Source of the DNA: Ulota crispa
Taxonomy: Eukaryota; Streptophyta; Bryopsida; Orthotrichales; Orthotrichaceae
Direction: 5' to 3'
Length of the DNA: 64,000 nucleotides
NCBI GenBank assembly: GCA_963920765.1
Contig: OY987247.1
Coordinates: 3,348,001 to 3,412,000 of the forward strand
Below the pieces are notes generated by a model. It saw nothing but the letters and a program-made list of their open reading frames with translations. It made no database searches and had not been told where the DNA came from. Shown here piece by piece: positions 1 to 11,682 of the stretch; position 1 is the stretch's first letter; every line of letters starts with the position of its first letter. The translations under genes were made by a program, and so were the position numbers.

Positions 1-711
1 AAATTAACAACAAACTATTAAAAAAACCAAATTTCTCATGTTAAGAATTTACAACCACATGCCAAGGACATGCTTTGTTTATCACTTGTGGTTATTAATG
101 AGGGCCATACTTGTTTTAAACCCACGTTAATTTTTTTTAAACCTCTCTTTTCCAATACCAATATTAATTCGGTCCACATCAATTTTGACCTAACCTTAAT
201 TTCTACTTATATGACAAGTAAAAACTATTGTATGATGTCTCAAAGGATGAATACACTATATATACTAACAAGGAGATGAAGTCCATTTCCTTTCATTATT
301 TAGGAGAGATTCATATCAAGAGATCATATGTTCACTACATTAACTATTTGAATTCTTGCAAGTGGACGAAGATTGTAGGTTATAATAATTTTGAATGTTG
401 GTAATGCATGTGAATGGTGTAAAGGATAAAAATAATATGACTAAGATTGCAAAAGTCTTATAAGCTCAAACATAGTTTGGATTGTTGTAACAACACTTTT
501 TCATGTAATTAGGATTACAATTAAACCAATTGTTTTACAATCTCATTTTTAATAGACATGTTTTCTATTTGCTAAATTTAAAGAACATCCTAAATAAAAC
601 TAAACCGTTGCCATACTCTAATGTGAACCACCTCATTTCAAGTGGTTTTTCTTTTCTTTTAGGCATCTAAAGTCCACTTATTTAAAATCCAATTGCTCAA
701 TGATAACACTA
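1..711. other. AT-rich intergenic stretch
   Basis: No gene, tandem repeat or inverted repeat was recognised. Short open frames here lack coding character. Confidence 0.5.
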
Positions 712-1640
712 TCAACCCCTAAAGGACCATTGTCCCCTCGGGGAACAAATGGATTTTTGGCATGTACCTATAGTTAAACTACTTTGTGTGATTTTCTGAA
801 ACTTTTATGAAAAATAGGGAATTCAAAAACCTACTTGAGTATCTAATTTTTACTTCATTCCAATATTTATTAAACAATTTATGCTAGAATTAATCAAAAC
901 TAGGGGATGAGGGCAATTTGGGGAGGGCCTCTCTTTTGTAAGTGGGTGTTGACTCCAAAGAGGGTCAATCCTTTTGGGTACAAGGTGTGGACACTTGGGC
1001 AAAGAGGGGTGGAGTGGAAGGAGCCCATCTTGGGGGACTCCCAACACTCCACTCCTTTTACTCCTTGTAAAATTTGGTACTTTCATTTCCTTAGCCGTTT
1101 ATATATATTTTTGTTTTAACTTTTTTTTCCAAATTGTAGTGGGCAAAGAGCCCTTGCCTTTCACCATTTAAATTAATGTAACTCAAATTTCTGAATTTAC
1201 ATAAATCCTCCAATTTTGCCTAGTGTACTCGTAAGTTTCAGGACCTTCCGGCATTCAAAGATTTTTTGAAGAATGTTTCACACCTCCAATTCATTTGAAA
1301 TTTCTCCCACACATATCTAAATTGGTCTTCTACAAGGATAAAATAAACCTCAACTTTGTGTAGAGCAATTTTTTTGCTATAGGAGTGGTCAAAGGCTGTT
1401 AAAAATTTTGGGTAGCACAGAAAACAACTTTTTTTCTCCACTTCAAATGTTGATATCTCACTCTCCACCATCTAAAATGACCTAAGATTTTTCCCACAAG
1501 TATCTTCCATAGTTTAGGGCAAGATCCTACAGTTGAATTTTCAAAAAATAATTTTTTTCTTACCTTTCCACTCATTCCCCCAAAAGTGACAATTTTTCAA
1601 TGATTTTCAAAGGAAAAGGGCTTGGTCCTTTAGGGGCTAA
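712..1640 (+). mobile_element. TTAA element A1 (family A)
   Basis: About 930 bp. The left tip is TCAA-CCCCTAAAGGACC and the right tip GGTCCTTTAGGGG-CTAA, so both flanking TTAA copies carry one substitution. A TTGTCCCC/GGGGAACAA hairpin lies just inside the left tip. The interior resembles A7 and A10 (for example the run around 1280-1330 about lack of coding, ending in TTTCTCCCACACATA). There is no transposase, so it is non-autonomous. Confidence 0.85.
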
Positions 1641-2035
1641 AAGATAAATTAGGTGCCCCCTTTATTTGGGAATCCATACTTGTTTTGGATAAAAATAGTT
1701 AGAAAGTTATATGTTCAATTTCACATTTAAACATATTTACAAAATTTGAGAAACGTATAGAAATGAGTAACTATACCTTCAGAAAAAGCACTGTTATGTA
1801 ACCATCAGTTATTGAGGCCAACTATTTTTTTCGTTATTTCATTGGTTAAGCAACTAGCACCCTACAGTGCACGCACCCTACAGGAAAACAAATGGATAGA
1901 ATCGTACATGTATGCACACATTCATCCATAAATCAGCAGCTATTATCGTTCACTACCATCAAAATATCGACAATCTTGTTTTGTAAGACGAGTTTGAAAA
2001 TTTCATCCAAAGTTCTCACCCATCATTATTAGTGT
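1641..2035. other. Spacer with an inverted Q-repeat fragment
   Basis: Positions about 1880-1935 match, on the minus strand, the Q-repeat block that reads TATGGATGAATGTGCACACA elsewhere (46.5 kb, 55.0 kb). Two CACCCTACAG motifs sit at about 1859-1882. Nothing else was recognised. Confidence 0.4.
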
Positions 2036-2931
2036 TTAACCCGACAAATGGGATTTTGGGCAGGTACCCATGGTCTCTATTTTTGTCTGGATTTTTTGAA
2101 TTTTTTTAAGGTAGAAAAACACATTAGTTTTTGGGGAATACAAATTTTATTCCAATCTATGTCTTTGAGAAAAATTTATGTCCAAATAGGCACAAATTTG
2201 GTGAGATTGGGCAGCAAATTTTTTTACAAAAACTTGAAAAAGAAAATTGGTGTTTTTTTTATCATAAATCATTTTTTTAACATCTGAAGCTTTGGTTCAT
2301 TCTATTTGGATTAGTTATGAGAAAGTTATGGACAATCTTGTTTTTTAGGCAATTCAAGCATCTTCTTCAAAAAATATCTCATAAAACTTCACTTTTGAAT
2401 GCAAGTTTAACATTTTTTTCAAATAAATAGTTGGTAAGGGTGAAGTTTGCTTTCTAGAACAATCTCACCAATGGAATTATTGCGTTTCAATTCCATTGCA
2501 AGGTTATTAACAATTTAAGTTTTTGTTCAATCTCATACCTTCTTCTACCAAATGTTTTTCTTAAGAATGAAAAGTAAGTATTTTTTGTCTTGATTTTTTC
2601 CAAAGATTCTTAGCTCAATTTTCCACCATAAAAATGTAAAACTTCAAACTCTCTGGTGCAAAAATTCTAAGTTAAAAAAGTTCAAAGTCAAATAATCTAA
2701 TCATGCAAGGTGCAAAAAAGTTTGTTTTTTACACTTTAACAAAAATATCTTACGATTTTATTGTCAAAGTTTTTGAGTTTTTTTTGCCAGATTCTTATAC
2801 TAATCTAGTACAAGATCCTATGGTTAAATATGCAAAAAGACCAATTTTCAAACTTTTTTACACCTTGTCATTAAAAAGGCAATTTTAAGTGTATTTTGAC
2901 AAAATAAAAGCAGCAGTCCTTTAGGGGTTAA
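2036..2931 (+). mobile_element. TTAA element A2 (family A, left tip deleted)
   Basis: The right tip is canonical (AGTCCTTTAGGGG-TTAA). At the left, TTAACCC runs straight into GACAAATGGGATTTTGGGC, so about 25 bases including the first stem of the hairpin are missing. The interior matches the A5/A6/A11 subfamily. Confidence 0.8.
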
Positions 2932-3556
2932 CATAGCCGGTATCAAAACAAGGTATGATTCTGGAATATTTTTCTGTGTTGTCAAATACAAACAAAATCT
3001 AAATTAGCTGGTGAGCACAGATTAGCGGTACAAGTTAGTTGGATTTTTATTTGCCCCCACCAAACAATGTTAATTCTTTGCCAATAGGGGATTTCCTGGG
3101 TTGGATGATATACATGACTTACTCCAAAGATCAAGGGTACACTAAAAAGTAATCTAAAGGTCATAGTAGGCATCTCGGTTTCAATAGGTGGGTTTTAGTT
3201 TCTTTTCGTTTTTTCTTTTCTCCTCATCATAAGTGGATCAGCATGCAAGTACTGATTACCATGCAACTCTTGATGAAACTTGCATGGTACTTAACTACCA
3301 CTTGATGAATTACTCAGAATCCAAAAGAATCCACAAAACCCAATGGAGTTGTTCCACAAGAGCCGCCCCATGCATGATTCGGTTGCACTTTCATCGCAAT
3401 ATTTAAACCCGGAAATAGCTTTGCCCTTCATATCTGGCTAGTTACCAAGAAAATCTTGCACCAATCCTCAATTTTCCCATCATTGGTTGCAAACTTTGCA
3501 ATGAACGTGGGTGATTTTGTTTCCCTGTGAAGTGTGAACTGAAGGTCATGGGATTG
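2932..3556. other. Unassigned spacer
   Basis: No gene or repeat was recognised between A2 and the N3 nest. Confidence 0.4.
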
Positions 3557-3646
3557 AGAGCATCTCTAGTCTCCACAGTTGCACTTCAAACTTTGACACT
3601 TCAAGAGACAACATCTAAGGTAGGAGGCTTTAAAATTGTTCGGGCT

Positions 3647-4566
3647 TCAATCCCTAAATGTCCATGGCACCCAATTTGGGTGTACAAAAAATTTAAAAAA
3701 AATTTGAAACCTTGTTGAAGGTACATATTTGATCATTTTCAGGTTTTTTTTCTTGGAAAAGTTGCGTGTTGAAGTTAGCTTCACCGTTCAAATTCAATTT
3801 CCTCCATATCTTATTCCGATTGTTTTTGGTGGAAGGTTAACTACAAGCATACATTTTGCAGCATGAGTAGTGTCGCGAATAGTGCCATGAATAGTGTCAC
3901 AAAGCCTATGAGAATTTGCCACATTGAAAAGATAGGCATCAAGTTGAGCAAAAGGTGAAGATTTCCTTTGGGCACTCCCTTGGGCAATAAGGGCCTTTTT
4001 ATTGAAATTTTGACATCTAACAAAATCTAAAAGTGCTTTTGGACTAATTTCACTTGGAATGTCTTTGCTATAAAAATTAGAATCTATTCACTGTTGAATT
4101 TTCTTTCATTCATGATGATTTTTGGTCAACAATTGAAGCTGAAAATTTCTTTGTATTAGATAGTTGCATTTTGACAGTTGCATTGCAAGCTCATTTGTAA
4201 AATTGTGGTCGTAGATTTGGAAGGAAGGCCATTGGTATTGAAGTACCAACAATAAACACTAAAGCATCCTAAGTAGTTGTTTTCCAATCTTGTATACAAA
4301 GGTTACCAATTTGCATTAAAACATTTGGGCAGCTCCAAAAAAAGCAAAAAAATCCATACTCACCATCATTCAATTGCAAATATCTTAAAATTTGCGTGGC
4401 CATTTTTAATTCTTTTTGAGTAGCGCCATCTTGAAGCCTTGAAGTTCAAGATTCAACGGTTACAATTTTGATTTGATGTTTAATAATGATCTTACAAGGA
4501 TAATTCAAAAGCTTCAAAACTACCTTCTAAAAACAAGAAAAACACCCTTGGGCATTTAGGGGTTAA
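3647..4566 (+). mobile_element. TTAA element B4 (family B), nested in C1
   Basis: Left tip TCAA-TCCCTAAATG, right tip GGGCATTTAGGGG-TTAA, about 920 bp. A CACCC-AATTT-GGGTG hairpin lies at 3668-3682. The opposite arm of C1 keeps the uninterrupted TTAA at 4740-4743, so the insertion site can be read directly. Confidence 0.8.
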
Positions 4567-4743
4567 AATTGTTCATAGTCTAGGAACGACTTACATGTTC
4601 CATCAAAAATCTATTACAATCATTGATGAGTTAGGTAGGCTTAGCAAATTTGGTAAACTTGCTAAGCCTACCTAACTCATCAATGATTGTAATAGATTTT
4701 TGATGGAACATGTAAGTAGTTCCTAGACTGTGAACAATTTTAA
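4563..4743. repeat. Near-perfect palindrome inside C1
   Basis: Two arms of roughly 90 bp meet near 4652 with only a few mismatches (for example ATAGTC against ACAGTC). This is the inner part of the C1 foldback. If transcribed it would form a long RNA hairpin. Confidence 0.9.
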
Positions 4744-4921
4744 AGCCCAAACAATTTTAGAGCCTCCTACCTTACTTTCAAAGGGCCTTCAAAATTCTTG
4801 TTTTCCACTCTTGCATTTTAATTGTGGTCTTTGCACTTCAAACATGTCTCATAAGTAGTCATTTGACCATTCACCAATGAGAATATAGGATAAAGCTTAT
4901 AAACTTAGGATGGACAATGCT

Positions 4922-6554
4922 TTAATCCCTAAAGGTCCACTAATTGTTTTTTGGCAACATAGCAATTTTGGGCGGCTCAATACAAGTGGATCTTTCAACT
5001 TTTTTCTTTGAAATTTTTCACACATGATGTGTCCAAGGAGTAGCTTTAACCCCTAAAGGACTGTTGTCCCTTCAGGGAACAGGTGGGAGTTCGGGCATGT
5101 ATCTTTGGATAAGCTACTTTGTAAGATTTTCTGAAACTTTTATTGAAGGTGTGGAATTCAAAGATCTACGCGGGCATCTAATTTTTTCATCATTCCAACA
5201 ATTATTGAAGAAGTTATGCATGAAAATCTGAAAAGCAAGGGAGGATTGCCAGCCCAAGCAGCCCAAAAACTTCTTTAAATTTTTGTTTTTTTAAAAATTA
5301 AAATTTGAAATTGGTTCTTTAGATTTTTTATAGGTGAGAAGCTTTGAATCATTCAATTTCAATCAATGACATGAAAGTTATGAGGAGTTTTTGTTTGCAG
5401 GTAGTTATGGATTCTCTACTCTAAAATAAACTTTGAAGTCCTTTATTTTACTCAATTTTTATTATTTTGGAAAAAAAACAAAACCAAAGGATGTAGGTTG
5501 TTTATCACAACATTATGACCGTTGGGATTTGTATTTTTCATTTTAATGATTAACTTCTTAACAATTTAGTGATATGACTCATTCTCTACTTCTTTTTACT
5601 TATTGATTTTTCCTCTGTGTTGTGTAGTTCCAATTGATTTGAAATTTCTCCCACACATAGCTAACTTGATCTCCTACATAAGAAAAATAAAGCGCAAAGT
5701 TGCATAGAGCAATTATTTTCATGTAAGAAGGGTCAAAGGCTTTTGAAATTTTGCGGCAGCATGAAAAAAAACCTTTTCTTTTCACTTTAGATGTAAATAT
5801 CTCACTCATGTCCAGCCATAATGACCTGATTTTTTTTCCACAAGTACCTAATCTAACTAGGGCAAGATCCTACGGTTGGATTTCCCAAATCTTCAGAAAA
5901 AATTACCTTCTTACTAATGCCCCCAAAAGTGGCAATTTTGAGTGATTTTCATTGAAAATGGCTCAGTCCTTTAGGGTTTAAGGTTCAAAAAATTTCATAA
6001 CTTTTGACTACATGGTTCAAAAGTTATTGCATGATGTGTAGCCTTTTTTGCACTCTGGGCAGCTTGGGCAACTCAAAAAACTGAAAAATTACATGATTTT
6101 CTTAATTTAATTTTAAATTGGTTCTTTAGACTTATACATATGCGGGAAGCTTTGAATCCTTCAATTTCAATTAATGAAATGGAAGTTATGAAAAGTTTTA
6201 GTTTGTGGGTAGGTGTAGAGTCTTTCAAAACCATACCTACCCGCAAACAAAAACTTCTCTTAAATTTCATCTCATTAATTGAAATCACATGATTCAAAGC
6301 TTTTCAAGTATAAATAAATCTAAAGAATCAATTTCAAATAATAATAATAATGTTATTTTTAAAGAAGTTTTACATATCATGCAATAATTTTTAAACCATG
6401 TAGTCAAAAGTTATGAAAACTCTTGGACCTTAAAGCTACTCCTTGGGCATGTCATATGTGAAATTTCACAAAAAAAAAGCTGAAAAATCCACTTGTATTG
6501 AGCTCCCCAAAATCAAGGTTGTCCCTTGTAGGAACAGTGGGCTTTAGGGGTTAA
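4922..6554 (-). mobile_element. TTAA element E1 (palindromic family E), interrupted by A4
   Basis: Left tip TTAA-TCCCTAAAGGTCC, right tip GGGCTTTAGGGG-TTAA. Without A4 it is about 700 bp. It is a foldback: the arm at about 5982-6200 is repeated inverted at about 6240-6440, around a centre near 6225. The right tip carries a degenerate GTCCC/GGAAC hairpin. Its TTAA at 6430-6433 is the unoccupied twin of the site used by A4. Confidence 0.85.
5046..5981 (+). mobile_element. TTAA element A4 (family A), nested in E1
   Basis: TTAA-CCCCTAAAGGACTG at the left and CAGTCCTTTAGGG(T)-TTAA at the right, 936 bp. The subterminal hairpin is TTGTCCC-TTCAG-GGAACAG. The interior closely matches A8. It sits in the E1 sequence GGAGTAGCT-TTAA-GGTTC. 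Confidence 0.9.
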
Positions 6555-6632
6555 AGGATCATTGTGGTGACACGCTAGGATGGAATGCCATGAGAGTGTT
6601 TTGAGGGGCCTGGAGCACTTATCATACAAGTA

Positions 6633-6960
6633 AGGTAGGAGGTTCTAAAATGGTGCATGCTCTAAAATGGTGCACTTCCTCAAATGTACTCAGTTTGTAC
6701 ATGTTGTTTTTCATAGCCTTTCAACAATGTACAAGTGATGTACATTTGAGGAGATGCACCACTTAAGAGCACAAATGGCCTTTCCACTTCAAAATTTCAT
6801 AGCTAAGTCCACAAAGCTTCAAAAATCATGAAACATATTGGGTTAGATGCCAATTCCTCTTGACTTTTAAGGAAAATTTACCAAAAAATATTTCAAGAAG
6901 TTTCACCTCCCCAAAATTCAGTTTCAGCCCTTAAACTCTCCATTTTAGAACCTCCTACCT
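6633..6960. mobile_element. C2: TA-flanked MITE
   Basis: TA-AGGTAGGAGGTTCTAAAA at the left, TTTTAGAACCTCCTACCT-TA at the right, 328 bp. An internal inverted repeat pairs about 6697-6715 with 6748-6766 (GTGCACTTCCTCAAATGTAC and its imperfect complement). It lies in N3; N2 preserves a similar uninterrupted stretch. Confidence 0.85.
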
Positions 6961-7125
6961 TATGGCAAATGTCAAACCTTTAGAACGTACTGGTGAAAAT
7001 GAACTTAGGAATTAGCTTTTTGTTTACTAGCCTTACAATTGTATTCCAAGACACTCATATTCAACCTAAGTTGTAGGCTTTACTAGATCCCTTTCACTTA
7101 TTGGAGGGTGTATCTTTAGGGCCTC

Positions 7126-7250
7126 CTTCCATGTGAAGTCGGGGCTGGGATCGGTAACCGGTAACCGGTTAGATCAAAGGTCCAAAAAAACCGAATTTTC
7201 AATCTGACCGATTACTGGTAACTGATTCCAACCCCGACTTCACATGGAAG
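7126..7250. repeat. Foldback hairpin FB1
   Basis: CTTCCATGTGAAGTCGGGG at the left is matched inverted by CCCCGACTTCACATGGAAG at the right. Inside is a repeated GGTAACC/GGTTA motif. Total about 125 bp. No coding content. Confidence 0.85.
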
Positions 7251-7877
7251 AAGGCTCTTAGTCTTTACTGCAAACCCTCCCAAATTTCCAGTCAAATAAT
7301 TCACAAAACAATATAATACGCGTGTCCGCAAAACAATTACATGTGAAGGGACAGAAATCTTGAGGTTGGTTTTGAGCAATTGGTCTATTGTTCTCAATGG
7401 ACCCCATTCTTCGTGCATGAAAAAGATGTCAAACATTTTGAGCATTTCAATAATTTGGCGGACTCCAAGAGAAAATGTGTGGGATGATTTTTAAAAATTC
7501 AACCATGTGGGTTAGGATTTAAACCGTATTGTACTCCAAAACAACCTTGACTCCAGACGTAAAATAATCTTACCTTGTGCTCTGAGAGCAATGTTCACAA
7601 ATATGACAGAATTCAACAAATTGTCTACCAAAAGCTGTCTCTTGCTGTTGAACATTTGAATTATTAGCACATTTTGCAGAGTTTCTAGCCACGTGAGCTA
7701 TTTATGGAAACTGCTTTGGAGAAACTGCTGTTGAAATGCAATTCCAACAATGGTCCCAAACATTATTTATACAATTATCTCAAGTGGCTATGAACATAGC
7801 AAAACGTGCTTAGAAGCCAAGTAATTAATTTATTGGAATATTCATTTTTCATTTACAAAAGGAAAACATAGGATTTT
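7251..7877. other. Unassigned spacer
   Basis: No gene or repeat was recognised. Confidence 0.4.
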
Positions 7878-8184
7878 AGAGCATCTCCACCGGTGCAGAC
7901 TCACTCAAAGTTTTTCATCTGGTGTGGCGAGGCTTGAAGGCTCTCAATCTCCACTCATGCCCTTTGAAAAGGTGGCTTAAGACATCCCATAAATAAGTAG
8001 TTGACCACTTATTTAGGGAAGTAGAGGATAAAAATCACTAAAGTTAAGGTGAATAGTGCATGAATAGTGGCTTGAAGAGTGACTTGCTAGACTCGTTAGA
8101 TAAGAGAGTTTGAGAGGGTCTTGAGAGGGGCCTTGCTACTTTTCATCCACTTTGAGCGTGCCCGAACCACCGGTGGAGATGCCC
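7878..8184. mobile_element. N1: GAGCATCTCC-family element
   Basis: TIRs AGAGCATCTCCACCGG and CCGGTGGAGATGCCC, about 307 bp. The interior shares blocks with N2 and N3 (CATAAATAAGTAGTTGACCA). Similar tips are common among plant MITEs; the superfamily is not settled. O1 starts at the next base. Confidence 0.8.
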
Positions 8185-9100
8185 TTAACCCCTTAGGCCG
8201 GAGGAGGCAAAAACTTTCTTTACATGTTTTTAAATGAAATTTAAGGTGTGTTACCATTTTCATATCATGGGTTGACTAGTTACAAACATGTAGGGAATGA
8301 AGTATATTTTCATGTGCACTTGTTTGATCAAAGTTTGGAATTACAACCTCTTGTAGAGAGAGTGATTCATTGGAAGGGGTATCAAGAAATTTGAGTGTTC
8401 AGCACAAATCACTCACCAAAACACCAACAAGAACATGAAGTCACTTGACATCTTTAGGGACCAAATTTATAGTGCCACGACAGCAGTCAACCCGATTATT
8501 TTTTGGCTTTGTATCCCCTACCCAAGCTTTTCAATCCTTTCAACGTTGCACAATCAAAATTACTTATATATTGCCACATTTCTTTTGAAAAAATACATAG
8601 TTGTAGATCAATACTGTTCAAATAACTTCTCTAGTAGGATTTTCTTACCACGCAAATCTCATTTTTCTAAATATAATCAAAATTTCATGATCTTTTGTAC
8701 AATTTCTGTACTCTAACCACCCATGCCTTTCCTTCATCAAACACAATATAAATCAGTTGGTACAACTTTTTCCCAAAATCTCAAGTTCAAGCCCTTCAAC
8801 ATGTCACATGTAAGGATAGTCCACAACTTCAAAATCTAATTCTATGACAGTTCCTCATAGGAGCCATTCATACAACCTGTACAATCCAGACCTAATCAAG
8901 TGCACCACCTTTACTTCATCGATGCAAAATACATCATAAGTAGGTTGGTCCAAATTTTCTACGTGCTTATCTTCCAAAAATGCAATTTACATTGGTACAA
9001 TTGGATCGTGCTTTTTAACTTAATTGCTAAAAAGCCACAAAGAGATTTGCTTTTCCAAAAGAACGACCACCTTGGAAAGCAGGTGGCCCTAAGGGATTAA
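8185..9100. mobile_element. TTAA element O1
   Basis: TTAA-CCCCTTAGGCCGG at the left and GGCCCTAAGGGA-TTAA at the right, 916 bp. The tips are a variant of the shared CCCCTAAAGG tip. Only one copy is in the window. Open frames inside (for example 8435-8716) have no recognisable protein. Confidence 0.7.
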
Positions 9101-9580
9101 GGAAATTTTTTAAAATGGTGAACTTGTATTTTAAAAATCGTGGTCTACCTGTGACAATCACAATCAAGTACCAAGAAAACAAGCTTTCTGGAAGAAATTT
9201 TGTTAAATCTAACCAAATTTTGTGCTATCAAAAGTTTAAGAGGAAAGGTAATCCCTACAAACGACTGATAGTAGGGATTTTGGGCTCTTGACGCAAAAAC
9301 AAAATTCGGCTCTAAAAGATCTCCAGGTCTTTTATTTCCTCCAATTGCAACACGAACTCATTCATAACCTAGCATAAAAATCTTTCTTGCCTCAAACCAA
9401 TGATATAATTACACAAAAGCAACTTGTATAGGACACTTGACCAACACAATGACAGCAACAAGCTCTCAAAGCTGTATGTAATCAATATATTGAATATTAG
9501 CATGTTAGAGGCAATTCACACTATGTTTCATATCCCAAGTTTCACAAAAATTTTCGAATTTAATTGGTAAAACTTTTACC
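9101..9580. other. Unassigned spacer
   Basis: No gene or repeat was recognised. Confidence 0.4.
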
Positions 9581-9741
9581 TTCAGTAGCACTAGTAAAAG
9601 CTGCCCTCAAATGGAATGGTGTGGAATACTCCACATCATTCTTTAGTTATGGGAATACTTGGTTGAATTTGTTAGAGTTTATGAAAGAGAGGCTCAATTT
9701 AGTGCACATATGTCAATGTGGGAGCCAAACATATCATGAAG

Positions 9742-9763
9742 ATATATATATATATATATATAT
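9742..9763. repeat. (TA)n microsatellite
   Basis: Uninterrupted AT dinucleotide run within H1. Confidence 0.95.
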
Positions 9764-10071
9764 GTAAATTTTCTATAATAGGCTTAATTTTATTAGTTGC
9801 GGAGTTGGGTGTTTGTGCTTCAAGAAAACTAAATGGCAGTTATGTGGCGGTTATGGTTGTCCTTGGGGATGGGGTATACACAAGAATATGGGGTGGCCGC
9901 CTGAAGAAGGAGGCAAAGCTTGTAGGTAGGCATAGTACATGTAAGCTCATTGTAACTGAAAGGAGAAAAAGCTTAAAGAAGGTGATTATGAGAAAGGTCA
10001 TGTTAATTTTTTTGCAAGGACCCCCTCCTATGATGGCCCTTCGCTAGAACAGCGGGTACAAGGGTCCACTA

Positions 10072-10074
<3 letters not shown>

Positions 10075-10124
<50 letters not shown>
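10075..10124. repeat. (TA)n microsatellite
   Basis: About 50 bases of uninterrupted TA, near the right end of H1. Confidence 0.95.
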
Positions 10125-10128
<4 letters not shown>

Positions 10129-10198
10129 CAAGATGAAGTTCATGGGTGATACCTGAAGAGAGTGAAAGGCAGCCTCTCTTCAAGCTACTGAATATTAT

Positions 10199-10248
10199 GA
10201 TCTACATGGGTATCTATTTTTTCTTCATTCCAAAATTTAGTGAAGAAG

Positions 10249-10282
<34 letters not shown>

Positions 10283-10905
10283 GGGAAGCTTTCAATTATT
10301 CAATTTTGATTCATGAGTGAGAAGTTTTAGTTTGCTGGTAAGTATGGGACTCCCAAACCTCCATTCCTTTTGCTCCTTGCAAAATTTGGTGCTTTACTTT
10401 TTTGATAAGATTCCTTGGTTCTTACCATTTGGATCAAAGTAATTCACATTTCTAAATTTTGCATAAATCCTCCAATTTTGCCTAGTGTATATGCAAATTT
10501 CATGGCCTTACAATATTGCAAGATTTTACAAAGTATGATGCACACCTCCAATTCAATTGAAAATTCTCCCACACTTACCAAACTTGGTCTTCTACATGGA
10601 AAAAATAAACCTCAACTTTGCATAGAGTGATTTATTTGATAGGAGCGGTCAAAGGCTTCTGAAATTTTCAGGCAACGGCGAAAAAATTCTTTTTTCACTT
10701 CAGATGTCAACATGTCATTCTAATACATCTAGAAAGAGCTAAAAAAAATTCCCACAAGTATCTCCCATAGACCATAGTCTGGGGCAAGATCTTACAGGTT
10801 GATTTCCAAAAAAAAACTTTATTCTTACCTTTCTACTCATTCCCCCAAAATTGGCAATTTTCAATGACTTTCATTGAAAAAAGGGATTGGTCCTCTAGGG
10901 GTTAA
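10199..10905 (+). mobile_element. TTAA element A7 (left part missing)
   Basis: Starts at GATCTACATGGG, which lies about 150 bases inside other A copies, and runs to the right tip TGGTCCTCTAGGGG-TTAA. It matches A1 and A10. The left tip was not found beyond H1. Confidence 0.75.
10250..10280. repeat. (AT)n microsatellite inside A7
   Basis: An AT run sits where other A copies read GAAGTTATGCATGAA, so it expanded after insertion and replaced unique sequence. Confidence 0.9.
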
Positions 10906-11682
10906 AATACTCAAGATTTCTTTTTACTATCTCTTTCTCCTATTTGTAACCTGAACTCAGATCTCGAGTTAGGTGGAACTTGCCAAGTTGGAACCTGGAA
11001 CATAATGTCATTTCCCCTTAGTATACATTCAAACCAAACCAACGTGGAAGACATGAGACTCTAAAGGTTAAGCTTTTCCTAACTTGATGAAGCAGTTTAC
11101 ACCAAGCAGGCAAACTTTCACCCTCATCCAATGCAGCACCTGACATGGGACCATCGACTAACTCTTAAATGGGGAATGCTATATTGGTCGCAAGGATTCA
11201 TGAGATGTGAGATGTGAACCTATATTTTTTTGTCAAAACACTCAATTTCACCTATAATCGTGTATATAGAATCCTATAAGTGTGCATTTTAAACATTTAT
11301 CTTTTGAAATTTTTGTTTTTTTATAGTTTTTTCATTGGTTTTGAGCTCAAAATTGATTCCTGCTCACCAATCTTGGCTCACATCTCACAAACTCACCATT
11401 TTACACTCACTAAATAGGGTTGCCCAATCTCAAATTACAAAGGATTATAACTTGCTCTTATAAAATAATAATCTTTAAAGTATTAAGACATTGGAAAAGA
11501 TAAATGAAGATATTTAAACCTCACAAGGAAAGTAAAGAAAAGTTTTTGTTTCATGCTCACTCTTCAAAGGTCATCCTTTCCCCTTTTGTATAAATGAGCT
11601 CTCAATCGTGGTAGAAATACATTTATGCTTAGTTGGGTTATATTTTAAAACCTCTCTTCAACAACCAAGGTTGTGTTTTGTA
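10906..11682. other. Unassigned spacer
   Basis: No gene was recognised. GAGATGTGAGATGTGAAC at about 11202 and CTCACATCTCACAAACTCAC at about 11379 form a weak inverted pair. Confidence 0.4.

Larger units (their letters stand above)
3618..4772. mobile_element. C1: TA-flanked foldback MITE, interrupted by B4
   Basis: Tips are TA-AGGTAGGAGGCTTTAAAA and TTTTAGAGCCTCCTACCT-TA. Without B4 the element is about 235 bp and almost entirely palindromic. The right arm, read in reverse, repeats the left arm and shows the site before B4 inserted. A TA target with short TIRs suggests Tc1/mariner (Stowaway-like); that class call is inference. Confidence 0.8.
3557..7005. mobile_element. N3, host element of a multilevel nest
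   Basis: The left end reads GAGCATCTCT, like N1 and N2. Blocks matching N2 (58498-58726) are split: about 4830-4921 (GAATATAGGATAAAGCT), about 6555-6630 (GGATGGAATGCCATGAGAG) and about 6963-6990 (GCAAATGTCAAACC). Between them sit C1, E1 and C2. The right end is degenerate, so that limit is approximate. Confidence 0.65.
9581..10192. mobile_element. H1: TIR element (family H)
   Basis: TTCAGTAGC at the left and GCTACTGAA at the right, both followed inward by a GGCAGCC/GGCTGCC-type block. The first 140 bp match H2 in reverse (GGAATGGTGTGGAATA). It contains two TA microsatellites. On its right side A7 resumes at GATCTAC, so H1 replaced or interrupted the left part of A7. Confidence 0.7.

Noticed and set aside
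8435..8716. 93-residue open frame inside O1
   Set aside because: No motif or family was recognised and the codons are low in complexity. O1 is treated as a non-coding element.
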